19,499 bases of DNA from an uncultured Ruminococcus sp. (GCA_902803585.1 CADCQO010000254.1:1-19499); one strand, 5' to 3'. Counted from the stretch's first letter, positions 7,452 through 14,676 are shown. Translations and numbers: made by a program. The notes: generated from the sequence alone by a model not told the origin.

Positions 7452-8651
7452 TTAAACCCCCGTATCTATTGTCTTGATTTCCTGTGATACAATCGCCAGC
7501 CGTCCGATACCCTTATTTTTCGCATATTGCAGGGCCTCTTCTTCGCTGTCAAATACGCTGTTTTCTGCTGTAATGTTGGCTTGTGCCAGAGTTTGTGCGT
7601 AGCGGATAGCCTCAATTTCAAAACCGGCTGCGGCATGTACCAGTACATCAGCGTTTTTCTTCTGAGGGATATGTCCGCGTTTGAGCATCACTCTTGCAAG
7701 AGCATCAACGTTGATACCAAAACCGACTGCCGGTGACGGCGCTTCAAAGCTGTCCAGCAGATTATCATATCTTCCGCCAATCAGTACAGGTTCTCCTGAG
7801 CCCATTACATAACCGCTGAAAACAATGCTGCTGTAATAATCGTTGCGCTGTACCAGACCAAGATCAATCATCAGGCGGTCACCCAGACCATAGCGGGACA
7901 AATGACTGTATATCTCACGGATATAATCCAGTGTGTCAAGTGCTTTTCTGTCATCACACAGATTGCAGGCTTCGTCCAGCACTTCAATTCCGCCGAACAA
8001 GCGAGGCAGCTGACGGATACTGTTGACATAGGGAGTCTGTTCTAATTTGTCCAGCGTGGAATTCAGGGCAGAATAGTTCTTGCTTTCAATATAGAAACGA
8101 ATCTTTTCTCTTCGTCTTGCACTTACCGGCAAACGAGCTGCCAATGCTCTGAAAAATCCTGCATGACCGATTTCGATGCGGAAATCAGGTACACACTTTG
8201 ACAAAGCATCAATCGCTGTTGTCATAACTTCCAGATCCGCCCGCATTCCCTTCGCGCCGATCAGTTCAATACCTGCCTGCATCACTTCGTTGCTGCGGCC
8301 TGTCAGTCCGGGATTATAACGATAGACACGCTGATTATAATAAAGACGAAGCGGCTTTTCCATATTCTGCAAACGAGTGGAAACCATTCTCGCAATCGGC
8401 AGTGTGGAATCGGGGCGCATAACCATCAGGCGGCCTTTGGAATCACTCATCTTGAACATATATTCCATGGGAATACCGGAAATGTCCTCTGAGAACAAAT
8501 CATAAAATTCTAATCCGGGGGTCAATACCTCATGAAAGCCTCTTTCGGCAAATACGCCGCCCAGAATCGCAGACACGGTTCTGTTGGCAAGACATTCCTC
8601 AAACAACAAATCCTTTGTACCCTCCGGCGTAATTTTGGCATAGTTTTTCAT
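7452..8651 (-). CDS. hisZ: ATP phosphoribosyltransferase regulatory subunit HisZ
   Basis: Paralogue of the histidyl-tRNA synthetase catalytic core that binds and activates short HisG and carries histidine feedback. About 399 residues. Class II synthetase-like motifs are visible: GTKDLL (11-16), MRPDSTLPIARM (78-89), LRLYYNQRVYR (101-111) and EVMQAGIELIG (122-132). There is a degenerate C-terminal domain from about 335. The short HisG next door argues against a true HisRS. I chose the ATG at 8651, with AGGAGG 8 nt upstream, over the longer frame starting at 8705. First gene of the his operon, with a 5' leader of about 130 nt. Confidence 0.93.
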   Translation of the reverse strand: MKNYAKITPEGTKDLLFEECLANRTVSAILGGVFAERGFHEVLTPGLEFYDLFSEDISGIPMEYMFKMSDSKGRLMVMRPDSTLPIARMVSTRLQNMEKPLRLYYNQRVYRYNPGLTGRSNEVMQAGIELIGAKGMRADLEVMTTAIDALSKCVPDFRIEIGHAGFFRALAARLPVSARRREKIRFYIESKNYSALNSTLDKLEQTPYVNSIRQLPRLFGGIEVLDEACNLCDDRKALDTLDYIREIYSHLSRYGLGDRLMIDLGLVQRNDYYSSIVFSGYVMGSGEPVLIGGRYDNLLDSFEAPSPAVGFGINVDALARVMLKRGHIPQKKNADVLVHAAAGFEIEAIRYAQTLAQANITAENSVFDSEEEALQYAKNKGIGRLAIVSQEIKTIDTGV

Positions 8652-8732
8652 TTTTCCTTCCTCCTGTACCACATATTGGCAGAACTGCATTTTGCATCGG
8701 GACATTCAGCTCTTTCCGATCAAAAAGAAGTT

Positions 8733-8755
8733 CCGTCATTCCCTTTCGGGGACAG
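8733..8755 (-). promoter_or_regulatory. small hairpin with GNRA-type loop in the his leader
   Basis: The minus-strand leader contains GTCCCC, a GAAA loop, then GGG, a three-nt bulge and GAC. It is a compact stem, not followed by a U-run. It could stabilise the 5' end of the mRNA; no T-box consensus was seen in the leader. Confidence 0.35.
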
Positions 8756-8760
8756 CGTAA

Positions 8761-8780
8761 TACTTTATTACGGTAAAGTA
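8761..8780. promoter_or_regulatory. candidate his operator palindrome at the transcription start
   Basis: A perfect 7-bp inverted repeat, TACTTTA-6-TAAAGTA, covers 8761-8780, and outer TA dinucleotides extend the match. The predicted start from the promoter is near 8779, so a bound repressor would block initiation. The binding protein is unknown. A TrpR-family regulator of the YerC/HisR type would be a reasonable candidate in this group, but none is encoded in the window. Confidence 0.5.
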
Positions 8781-8785
8781 GTAAT

Positions 8786-8814
8786 ATGATAACACACTAT
8801 CACATACTTGTCAA
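8786..8814 (-). promoter_or_regulatory. sigma-A promoter of the his operon
   Basis: Minus-strand TTGACA (8809-8814, perfect consensus) and TATCAT (8786-8791) have a 17-nt spacer. It lies about 135 nt upstream of hisZ and is the best promoter match in the window. Confidence 0.85.
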
Positions 8815-8819
8815 GACTT

Positions 8820-9290
8820 TTTTCCCTCTCATCTGCGAACGTATATTATCATATCTCATTTGAAAGAAAATTGCAAATATTATCTTCTCAAAATAGTACT
8901 GTCTTCGTGCTTTGTCTTGTCATTTTCAAGAAGATGTATAAAAATTCCGTTTTTTTTGTCGCAATTAGGGCTTGTTTTTGGTCTAAAGGTGTGGTAATAT
9001 GTAATTAGCATTAGACGGTAATATTTTGGACTTTACCGACTTACATACTTGTGCAGATGGGGAAAAAGATAAAGTGTGAAGGGCAAAGTGCCATAGATAT
9101 GTTGGTAAAAGAAGCAACTCTTCTAAGGAAAATATCTGAATTTGCCGCTTTCAGAGCATTTTTTTCGGAGAGGTAATAAGGAACAATCTGTCTTTTCTGT
9201 CCGTGTCAGACGGCGAATACACTTTGATTCTTGTTTTTCTGCATTTCCACACAGTAGATGTATATTTAATGTTTATGGGGGTAAGTAGTA
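8820..9290. other. gene-poor intergenic region
   Basis: About 470 nt, AT-rich, with no supported gene on either strand. I see T-runs, two copies of GGTAATAT (8993-9000 and 9017-9024), and an inverted repeat CGGTAA-11-TTACCG (9016-9038) that shares the 9-mer ACTTTACCG with the his operator on the opposite strand. It must hold the promoter of the Xre gene at 9291, but I could not pick a convincing one. Confidence 0.5.
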
Positions 9291-9644
9291 ATGTTTTGGA
9301 AAAGGTTTTACAATCTTTGTATGAGGAGCGGCAAGCGGCCTAATCCCGTAGGCAAGGAGATCGGTCTTTCCTCGGGTATTATCAGCAAATGGAAGAATGG
9401 CGGTATTCCTAATGGAGAGACGCTCATGAAACTTGCCAAGTATTTTGATGTGTCCGTTGATTATCTTCTGGGATTGAGTCCGTACATCAAAATCAATGGT
9501 GAACTGGTTCCGATGGAAATGACAGATCTGGAACTGAAAGATCGTATTGCTTCCAACATCGAACTGCTGAACAACGAAGGGTTATCCAAAGTGGCTGACT
9601 ATACCAGAGATCTGGTCGACAGTCATCATTATGAGCAGCCCTGA
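9291..9644 (+). CDS. Xre-family HTH transcriptional regulator
   Basis: A 117-residue Cro/C1-type DNA-binding protein. The helix-turn-helix covers roughly residues 18-61 (GKEIGLSSGIISKWKNGGIP, then ETLMKLAKYFDVSVDYLLG). The N-terminal MFWKRFYNLC opening is common in Firmicute members of this type. The remaining 55 residues are charged and contain no recognisable sensor or protease domain. The ATG has GGGGG at 9-nt spacing, weaker than its neighbours. It stands alone, followed by a strong terminator and convergent with the amylase gene. Target genes are unknown; DNA binding is the only role the sequence supports. Confidence 0.85.
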   Translation: MFWKRFYNLCMRSGKRPNPVGKEIGLSSGIISKWKNGGIPNGETLMKLAKYFDVSVDYLLGLSPYIKINGELVPMEMTDLELKDRIASNIELLNNEGLSKVADYTRDLVDSHHYEQP

Positions 9645-9683
9645 AAAGTTTGTATGACAAAAACATAACTGCCAGACAAAGTT

Positions 9684-9726
9684 AGACCCACCGTACTGCA
9701 ACAGTGCGGCGGGTCTGATTTTATTT
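9684..9726 (+). terminator. Rho-independent terminator after the Xre gene
   Basis: AGACCC-a-CCGTACTG, loop CAA, CAGTGCGG-c-GGGTCT gives a stem of about 14 bp with one mismatch (9684-9716), followed by GATTTTATTT. The inverted form may also slow transcription arriving from the convergent amylase gene, although its downstream U-run on that side is weak. Confidence 0.8.
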
Positions 9727-9739
9727 GGAACAGCGAAAA

Positions 9740-12700
9740 TTATTTGCTTACCTTGACAGTAAAATAGGATTTGGCAATTTTGCCGGTGTTATCTTTTACC
9801 TTGACGCAGACATTATAGGTAGTAGCGGCGGCAGGTTTAAAGGTGATGGATGCATTGCTGTTATAGGACTGGACAGTTGTCCATGTATCCTTGCTTGCCT
9901 TCTTGTAGTACACACCATAGGTATAGGGTTTTGTGCCGCCTGATGCAGAAGCAGTAACGCTGATGCTGGTGCCGAGTTTAATGGAAGTGGCTGAGAGTTG
10001 GGAAGTATTCGTCAGACCAGCTTTTGTTACTGTCAGCGTAAAGGTAGCTTTGGCGATTTTTCCTGCGCTATCCTTGACCTTTACCATCAGATCGTAGGAA
10101 ATAGCCGCTGACGGCTGGAAGGTGTAAGAAGCAGTTGTGCTGTAATCTTTCAGCACACTGTATACAGAAGCGGAGCTTTTCTTGTAGAAATAAGCGTACT
10201 GATAGCTGCCTGTGCCGCCTGATGCAGAAGCTGTCAGCTTGACACTGCCGCCCAGAGCAACAGTCGATGCAGAAAGCTTGGAAGTATTCGTCAGCGTCTG
10301 CGCAGTTTTATTGACAGTCAAGTTCAGTTTTGTAGAAGCAACTGAACCGCTGCTGTCCTTGACTTTTATCAGGATATCATAAACAGCAGCTGCTGCGGGC
10401 TTGAAAACATAAGAAGCTGTTGTGCTGAAATCCTTCAGACGCACATAGGAGCTGTCGCTGCTCTTCTTGCAGTAGAAAGCATACTGATAGGGAGATTTTC
10501 CGCCTGATGCAGAACCTTTCAGCGTAACTGTGTTTCCATAATCAATAGCAGAAGCGCTCATAGAAGAAGTAGAAGTAAGCTGTGCGTCAGTGGAAACGGT
10601 AATTTTAACAGTAGAAGTGATGGAGAGATTATTGTCCTGTGCCCTGACAGCAACGATATAAGTACCCGCTTTGGCAGGAGTCCATGTGCAGGTATTAGCG
10701 GTAGATGCTGCTTTCAGAGTTGTACCGTCATTCAGAAGGAAGGTATACTTTACTGTACCATTAGCATTGGAAGGAGCAGCTGTCAATGTAACATTCTGAC
10801 CGATACCTACCTTTGCTGCCGAAGACTTCAGGCTGACAGAAAGGCTCTTGGCAGAAGCCGGAAGTTCCTGAAGGGTTGTACCCTTGAAGAGCTTTTTATC
10901 GTTTACAGAAGCATCAAGACCCTTACCGGAAGGATACTGCACACCTGAACCATTGCTAAAGATAATACTGAGCGAACCAGTGAATTTGGACGGGAATTCG
11001 TAACTCCAATAGTCGTTGGCCTCTTCGTTCATCAGTTCGCCTGGCCATGCCCCATTGTTGACAACAGAGCCGCTGGATTCGTTGTAAACGTAACAATACA
11101 CCTTTGCCCATTTGTAATCGGAGTTATCAAAAACAACGCCGCCTTTGGAAAGGGTCGGATATTCTGAACTGGCAACCTTCTTGGTAAAACTGTAAGATTT
11201 GGATTTTGTTGTACCGTCTTTTGCTGTTGCCTGAATTGTAACAGTAACAGAATCGCCGGTAGCCGTATAATTACCGATTGTAATGGTTTTGCTTGTGCCT
11301 GTGAAAGTACCTGAAACACCTTCAGAAGTGCTGTATTTTACGGAAGAAGCACCTTCGACTTTCATGTTGACATTCACATTATCGGTCATAAAGACAGCAG
11401 AGCCATTGTCGGAAGCTGCAGAAATACGGAGAACAGTCGGCTGCTCCGGATTGACTGTACCGTAATCCTTAGAAGGATTATAAACAACTGCGATACCGTC
11501 TGCATTCTTGACATTTCCCTTGACAACACCGCCTGATACAGTGAATTTCTCGCCTGTTACCTGATCGTAATAAGTGCCGTCCTGCATTCCTACGCTCAGG
11601 GATACTGCACCGGGGCCGCCTCCCCTTACGATAACGATACCGGTCTTTCCTCTGAGGTTATAAGCGATGTGACCTGATGCACCAAGTTTTTCGCTCTGTC
11701 CGACGAAGTAATTGCGGAAACGGTTTGCTGCCACGACAGCAGGATCAGCCCATGTCAGTGTGCCGACATCGCCAAGCTGTGTCTGCTCATCAATATTTGC
11801 CATGATAGCCGTTGTGGACTGTCTTGCTTTGGAAACATCTCCCGCCAGAATATCCTTTGAATAGTACGGACGTGCAAAGAACAAGCCGGTGGAGTCCTTA
11901 CGGGAAGCAATGATTGCCCATGTCTGTTTGATAACTCTGTCGTTGGCATCATAGGAAGAACCGCCTCCCATGTATGTATCATGGGATTCCGGCCAGAGTA
12001 CACAGCGGTTGCCCTTGCCGTGAATGTAGCCGCAGTAGTTGCTGTTTGCCAGAGCTTCTACACTGCCGTTCATAACACTGTTGCGCAGGTTGTCACTGGT
12101 CGAGTTATCAGTAATGGACATCTTGCTCAGATAGTAGTTTTCTGCATTGGTATCATCCAGACGGTTCAGTACTTCACCATAGAAATAAACGCCGTCGTAG
12201 CCGTTGACCTTCTTGTAATAATCTCTTGCACCGTCCAGTACAACGTCCCAGAAATCACTCGCAAAAGCAGCGTTGTCTTTTGGGGTTTCAATGTGTTTTG
12301 CCGCATCAAAACGAAAACCGTCCGCTCCGCAGTCGATGCACTCTTTCAGAAGGTTCAGAACCATCTGCTGTACTTTGCTGTCGCCTGTGTTCAGATCGGG
12401 CATACCCATATTGCCCTGTGTAACGTCAAAACGTCCGTCACTGGAATGTGTCCATGAAGTGCTGATATGCCAGTAACTCGGATCGGTCAGCATATCCTTT
12501 TTCCAGAACTCCCCTACCTGCGGAGAAATATCTGCCATAACTGCCTTCTGGTTTTCTTCAAGGCTCGCTGTTTTAGAACCGATTTTATAGCCCTGAATGT
12601 TGCCCATGTGGTTAGCGACAATGTCAACAATGACCTTGACACCATACTTTTCGGCTTCGTCACACATTGCTTTGAATTCTGCTTTTGTGCCGTACCATGT

Positions 12701-13123
12701 GTAGCCGTTGTCGCAGATGGAGAACGTAACAGGCTGGTATGCCTTCCACCAGTTGCCGTCCTCGCCGCCTGTACCGTTCGGAATACCTACATTACCGTGT
12801 GCAACGCCTTCCCAGTAATAGTCTTTCGGCTGCTGAACGGGTGAAGTCTGTACAGATGTAAAGCCTGCCGCTGCAATATCCTTCATGTACTTGCGGATAT
12901 TGTTATACGACCAGTTCCAGCAATGCAGTGTAACGCCCTCCTGAGATGTATTTGCCAGACCGTAGTCCACCGCTGCGGTTGCTGCCGCTGCTGCTGAAAC
13001 TTCCGTTGTCAGCAGTTTCGCACCGCCCAGACCTGCGAAAGCCGTTCCCAGAACGGTCAGCGACAAAACCGCCGCACCGATTCTGGTGATAAGACTGCTG
13101 CGGTTATTTTCTTTTTCCAACAA
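9740..13123 (-). CDS. Secreted multimodular alpha-amylase (GH13, AmyE-like) with CBM26-like module and Ig-like repeats
   Basis: Exported starch-degrading endo-amylase of about 1127 residues. Numbers below count from a GTG at 13132. A signal peptide ends near VSA-AAA (46-48). The catalytic barrel spans about 55-460 and resembles B. subtilis AmyE (GH13_28). It has D170/H175 in VDIVANH, R274 and nucleophile D276 in GFRFDAAKH, acid/base E320 in YGEVL, and H384-D385 in PESHD. A C domain runs to about 553. An Ig-like domain (562-652), a CBM26-like starch-binding module (about 660-757), another Ig-like domain (763-850) and three repeats (852-1130) follow. No dockerin or sortase motif is visible. AGGAGA abuts the GTG, so the TTG at 13123, about 10 nt from AGGAG, is the likelier start. 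Confidence 0.93.
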   Translation of the reverse strand: MLEKENNRSSLITRIGAAVLSLTVLGTAFAGLGGAKLLTTEVSAAAAATAAVDYGLANTSQEGVTLHCWNWSYNNIRKYMKDIAAAGFTSVQTSPVQQPKDYYWEGVAHGNVGIPNGTGGEDGNWWKAYQPVTFSICDNGYTWYGTKAEFKAMCDEAEKYGVKVIVDIVANHMGNIQGYKIGSKTASLEENQKAVMADISPQVGEFWKKDMLTDPSYWHISTSWTHSSDGRFDVTQGNMGMPDLNTGDSKVQQMVLNLLKECIDCGADGFRFDAAKHIETPKDNAAFASDFWDVVLDGARDYYKKVNGYDGVYFYGEVLNRLDDTNAENYYLSKMSITDNSTSDNLRNSVMNGSVEALANSNYCGYIHGKGNRCVLWPESHDTYMGGGSSYDANDRVIKQTWAIIASRKDSTGLFFARPYYSKDILAGDVSKARQSTTAIMANIDEQTQLGDVGTLTWADPAVVAANRFRNYFVGQSEKLGASGHIAYNLRGKTGIVIVRGGGPGAVSLSVGMQDGTYYDQVTGEKFTVSGGVVKGNVKNADGIAVVYNPSKDYGTVNPEQPTVLRISAASDNGSAVFMTDNVNVNMKVEGASSVKYSTSEGVSGTFTGTSKTITIGNYTATGDSVTVTIQATAKDGTTKSKSYSFTKKVASSEYPTLSKGGVVFDNSDYKWAKVYCYVYNESSGSVVNNGAWPGELMNEEANDYWSYEFPSKFTGSLSIIFSNGSGVQYPSGKGLDASVNDKKLFKGTTLQELPASAKSLSVSLKSSAAKVGIGQNVTLTAAPSNANGTVKYTFLLNDGTTLKAASTANTCTWTPAKAGTYIVAVRAQDNNLSITSTVKITVSTDAQLTSTSSMSASAIDYGNTVTLKGSASGGKSPYQYAFYCKKSSDSSYVRLKDFSTTASYVFKPAAAAVYDILIKVKDSSGSVASTKLNLTVNKTAQTLTNTSKLSASTVALGGSVKLTASASGGTGSYQYAYFYKKSSASVYSVLKDYSTTASYTFQPSAAISYDLMVKVKDSAGKIAKATFTLTVTKAGLTNTSQLSATSIKLGTSISVTASASGGTKPYTYGVYYKKASKDTWTTVQSYNSNASITFKPAAATTYNVCVKVKDNTGKIAKSYFTVKVSK
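9743..10579 (-). repeat. three tandem Ig-like repeats of about 93 residues in the amylase C-terminus
   Basis: The repeats begin at LTSTSSMSAS, LTNTSKLSAS and LTNTSQLSAT (about 10579, 10294 and 10015 on the minus strand). Each contains SASGG, a Tyr-rich YxYxxYxKK segment, FxPxAA and KVKDxxGK. They resemble triple-tyrosine-type modules common in Ruminococcus extracellular proteins. DNA copies of GCCGCCTGATGCAGAA near 9937 and 10216, and a shorter match near 10500, show recent common origin. Confidence 0.85.
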
Positions 13124-13132
13124 TAAAAACAC

Positions 13133-13139
13133 TCTCCTA
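13133..13139 (-). promoter_or_regulatory. ribosome binding site that decides the amylase start
   Basis: Minus-strand TAGGAGA lies directly against the GTG at 13132, leaving no spacer. The in-frame TTG at 13121-13123 has about 10 nt from AGGAG, and a second TTG at 13118-13120 has 13. I prefer the first TTG. Confidence 0.6.
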
Positions 13140-13183
13140 TCGTCTGATTTCGGCTATTCTTCGGGAACAGCCGTTCTGTAACG

Positions 13184-13212
13184 ATTGTATCCCATTTTGG
13201 ACAGTTTGTAAA
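13184..13212 (-). promoter_or_regulatory. sigma-A promoter of the amylase gene
   Basis: Minus-strand TTTACA (13207-13212) and TACAAT (13184-13189) with a 17-nt spacer, giving a 5' leader of about 54 nt. Confidence 0.75.
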
Positions 13213-13227
13213 ACACGATTTTTAACA
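13207..13227. promoter_or_regulatory. imperfect palindrome over the amylase -35 element
   Basis: TGTAAAA at 13207-13213 and TTTTTAACA at 13219-13227 form an imperfect inverted repeat that overlaps the -35 hexamer. Nearby, TCGAACCGTTTAAC (13233-13246) holds a core reminiscent of LacI-family/cre sites, but only part of the consensus fits. Candidate operators only. Confidence 0.3.
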
Positions 13228-13245
13228 AGCTGTCGAACCGTTTAA

Positions 13246-13277
13246 CCGATTCCTTCGGCAAAAAAACGAAGGTTCGG
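13246..13277. repeat. inverted repeat upstream of the amylase promoter
   Basis: CCGATTCCTTCG and CGAAGGTTCGG can pair around a 9-nt A-rich loop. It is not followed by a U-run on either strand, so it is unlikely to be a terminator. It lies roughly 60-95 nt upstream of the predicted amylase start. Confidence 0.5.
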
Positions 13278-13382
13278 TATATTGACCAATAGGAGAGGGT
13301 AATATTTTATTCAGTTTTCCGGTTTTTTGTTCAGCAATTGGCAATCATGCACAATATTCAACACAATATTTTTTCAGTCCCT

Positions 13383-13943
13383 TTATGCGACCGATGCTTT
13401 TCTGCTTTCCGCAACAGGGCGCAGATCAACGTCACTGTTAACACTGGGGCTGACTGTTCCGTCTTTCAGTGAAACCGTTACGCTCTTTGACTGATAGCTG
13501 TCTCCTTTTCTATGGAACGTGAAGAAAACCGTTACTTTGTCCCCGCTCCATTCAGCCATATATTCTCCCGCACGGAACGGCAAATATTTGTCCGTGGAAA
13601 TGTCGCCCAGCATTTTTTCTTTGTCCTCTGCAAGATAAATTTCAAAGCCTGTTGTATCATTCGCAGAATATTCTTTGATGAACAGCGAAGCAGATTTTTC
13701 CTCATTTGTCAGAGTATATTCGCCGTACCGCTTGATATTGACATACTCCTTCATCATATTGACTGACACCAGAAAAACTGTGATGCCCGCTGCTAACAAT
13801 GCGAAAAAGCTTGTTATCAGTATTGCTATTGTCAGCACATTTTCATGTACCCTGATTTTTTTCATAATCAGAGCAGTAATGATGCCGACTGCCGTCAAAG
13901 CACCGAAAATAATCAGCAGTATCGTCATTACACCGTTATCCAT
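13383..13943 (-). CDS. Uncharacterised membrane protein coupled to a Fur-family gene
   Basis: I do not recognise this 186-residue protein. Two hydrophobic segments (about residues 6-27 and 36-60), joined by a basic loop KKIRVHEN, look like a transmembrane hairpin. The remaining 125 residues are soluble, rich in charged and beta-prone residues, with no cysteine cluster or catalytic motif. The ATG at 13943 has AAAGGAGG 6 nt upstream and lies inside the 3' end of the upstream regulator gene, overlapping it by 8 nt. The two are therefore probably cotranscribed and translationally coupled, and this protein may be under the same metal control. No terminator is obvious after it. Confidence 0.75.
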   Translation of the reverse strand: MDNGVMTILLIIFGALTAVGIITALIMKKIRVHENVLTIAILITSFFALLAAGITVFLVSVNMMKEYVNIKRYGEYTLTNEEKSASLFIKEYSANDTTGFEIYLAEDKEKMLGDISTDKYLPFRAGEYMAEWSGDKVTVFFTFHRKGDSYQSKSVTVSLKDGTVSPSVNSDVDLRPVAESRKASVA

Positions 13944-14382
13944 TTTGTTCCTCCTTTTGTGCGGGTGCTGCGGGAACGGCACATTCCTGACAAACACCGT
14001 AAAAAACCGTCCTCAGCGGATTCACCGCAAAACCGTGTTCGGCATAGATATGCTCCTCCAGTTCCTTGACGAAGCTGCATTTCAGATGAATCAGTTTTCC
14101 GCATTTTTCACACTTGAGGTGATAATGTTCGTGACATTTGCGGTCTGCCTCTACAAACTGGAAACACGCACCTGTGGCTGCATCAACGGTATATTTTCTG
14201 ACGGTTCCCTGCTCTACCAGCTTTTCAAGATGACGATAAATCGTAGCCGTACCGACCGGTGTTCCCTGCTGTGCCAGATAATCGCTGATCGTGTTCACCG
14301 TCACATGACTGTCCTTATGTTCCGTCATATAACGGAGAATAGACTCTCTCTGACGGGTTTTGTATCCGTTTGTACCGCTCAT
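13936..14382 (-). CDS. Fur-family metal-responsive transcriptional repressor
   Basis: A 148-residue Fur/Zur/PerR-type repressor. The N-terminal winged helix includes GTPVGTATIYRHLEKL (40-55). The dimerisation half has the structural zinc site CEKC (C91, C94) and CQEC (C131, C134), and regulatory-site candidates C83, H84, H86 and H88. HLKCEKCGKLIHL and NPLRTVFYGVC are typical of a Firmicute subgroup; Zur seems slightly likelier than Fur, but metal choice cannot be settled by eye. An ATG at 14424 is in frame, but the promoter -10 overlaps it, so that start would not be transcribed. The ATG at 14382, with GGGAGG 11 nt upstream, is preferred. Confidence 0.9.
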   Translation of the reverse strand: MSGTNGYKTRQRESILRYMTEHKDSHVTVNTISDYLAQQGTPVGTATIYRHLEKLVEQGTVRKYTVDAATGACFQFVEADRKCHEHYHLKCEKCGKLIHLKCSFVKELEEHIYAEHGFAVNPLRTVFYGVCQECAVPAAPAQKEEQNG

Positions 14383-14408
14383 GTCATTATCAGCCTCCCG
14401 ATAAAATC

Positions 14409-14423
14409 TGAAAATCGTTTTCA
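14409..14423. promoter_or_regulatory. 7-1-7 Fur-family box (autoregulatory operator)
   Basis: TGAAAATCGTTTTCA is a 7-1-7 inverted repeat with one mismatched pair. This geometry is that of Fur, Zur and PerR boxes (compare TGATAATNATTATCA). It sits across the predicted start (about 14416) of the Fur-family gene, so autorepression is likely. Confidence 0.65.
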
Positions 14424-14451
14424 TCTTACACTATTTTTTTCAAAAAGTCAA
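14423..14451 (-). promoter_or_regulatory. sigma-A promoter of the Fur-family operon
   Basis: Minus-strand TTGACT (14446-14451) and TAAGAT (14423-14428) with a 17-nt spacer. Start predicted near 14416, leaving a leader of about 34 nt before the ATG at 14382. Confidence 0.7.
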
Positions 14452-14453
14452 GC

Positions 14454-14548
14454 ACCGCATAGAAACATGGTGTGCGGTTGCTTTGTGCAGAGTGGCCGCC
14501 GGCTCAGGGCTGTCCGCCCTTTTGAAAAAAGTTATGCAAAGCTTTGCA
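14454..14548. repeat. cluster of palindromes between divergent genes
   Basis: Three inverted repeats lie in a row: ACCGCA-13-TGCGGT (14454-14478); AGGGC-5-GCCCT followed by TTT (14506-14523); and the perfect palindrome TGCAAAGCTTTGCA (14535-14548). The block is more GC-rich than the flanking spacer and contains no gene. It could be an interspersed repeat or a small structured RNA. Confidence 0.45.
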
Positions 14549-14606
14549 ATCATCGGATTTGAAACTATTTTTGATGCGTCTGCACTGCCTGACTTCTGAA
14601 AAATAC

Positions 14607-14635
14607 TTGTAATTGTACCGCAATTCGATTATAAT
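14607..14635 (+). promoter_or_regulatory. sigma-A promoter of the small-protein/nuclease operon
   Basis: TTGTAA (14607-14612) and consensus TATAAT (14630-14635) with a 17-nt spacer, about 35 nt before the ribosome binding site GGAGG at 14664-14668. Confidence 0.75.
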
Positions 14636-14676
14636 GAAAGCGGACACCAAAGAAAATTGAAACGGAGGAAAAAACA

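Noticed and set aside
7452..8651. Histidyl-tRNA synthetase instead of HisZ
   Set aside because: The C-terminal domain is degenerate, and the gene sits directly before a short HisG that needs HisZ.
8652..8779. A T-box riboswitch in the his leader
   Set aside because: No T-box consensus and no terminator hairpin with a U-run are present in the roughly 130-nt leader.
9057..9176. A 39-codon plus-strand frame in the spacer before the Xre gene
   Set aside because: It has no ribosome binding site and no recognisable motif. It could be a gene remnant but is not supported.
11981..12457. Plus-strand frames opposite the amylase catalytic domain
   Set aside because: They mirror the codon pattern of the GH13 domain; no promoter or ribosome binding site supports them.
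13675..14562. A 295-residue plus-strand open frame across the Fur-family operon
   Set aside because: It lies antisense to two well-supported genes with good ribosome binding sites, its translation has no recognisable domain, and it has no ribosome binding site of its own.
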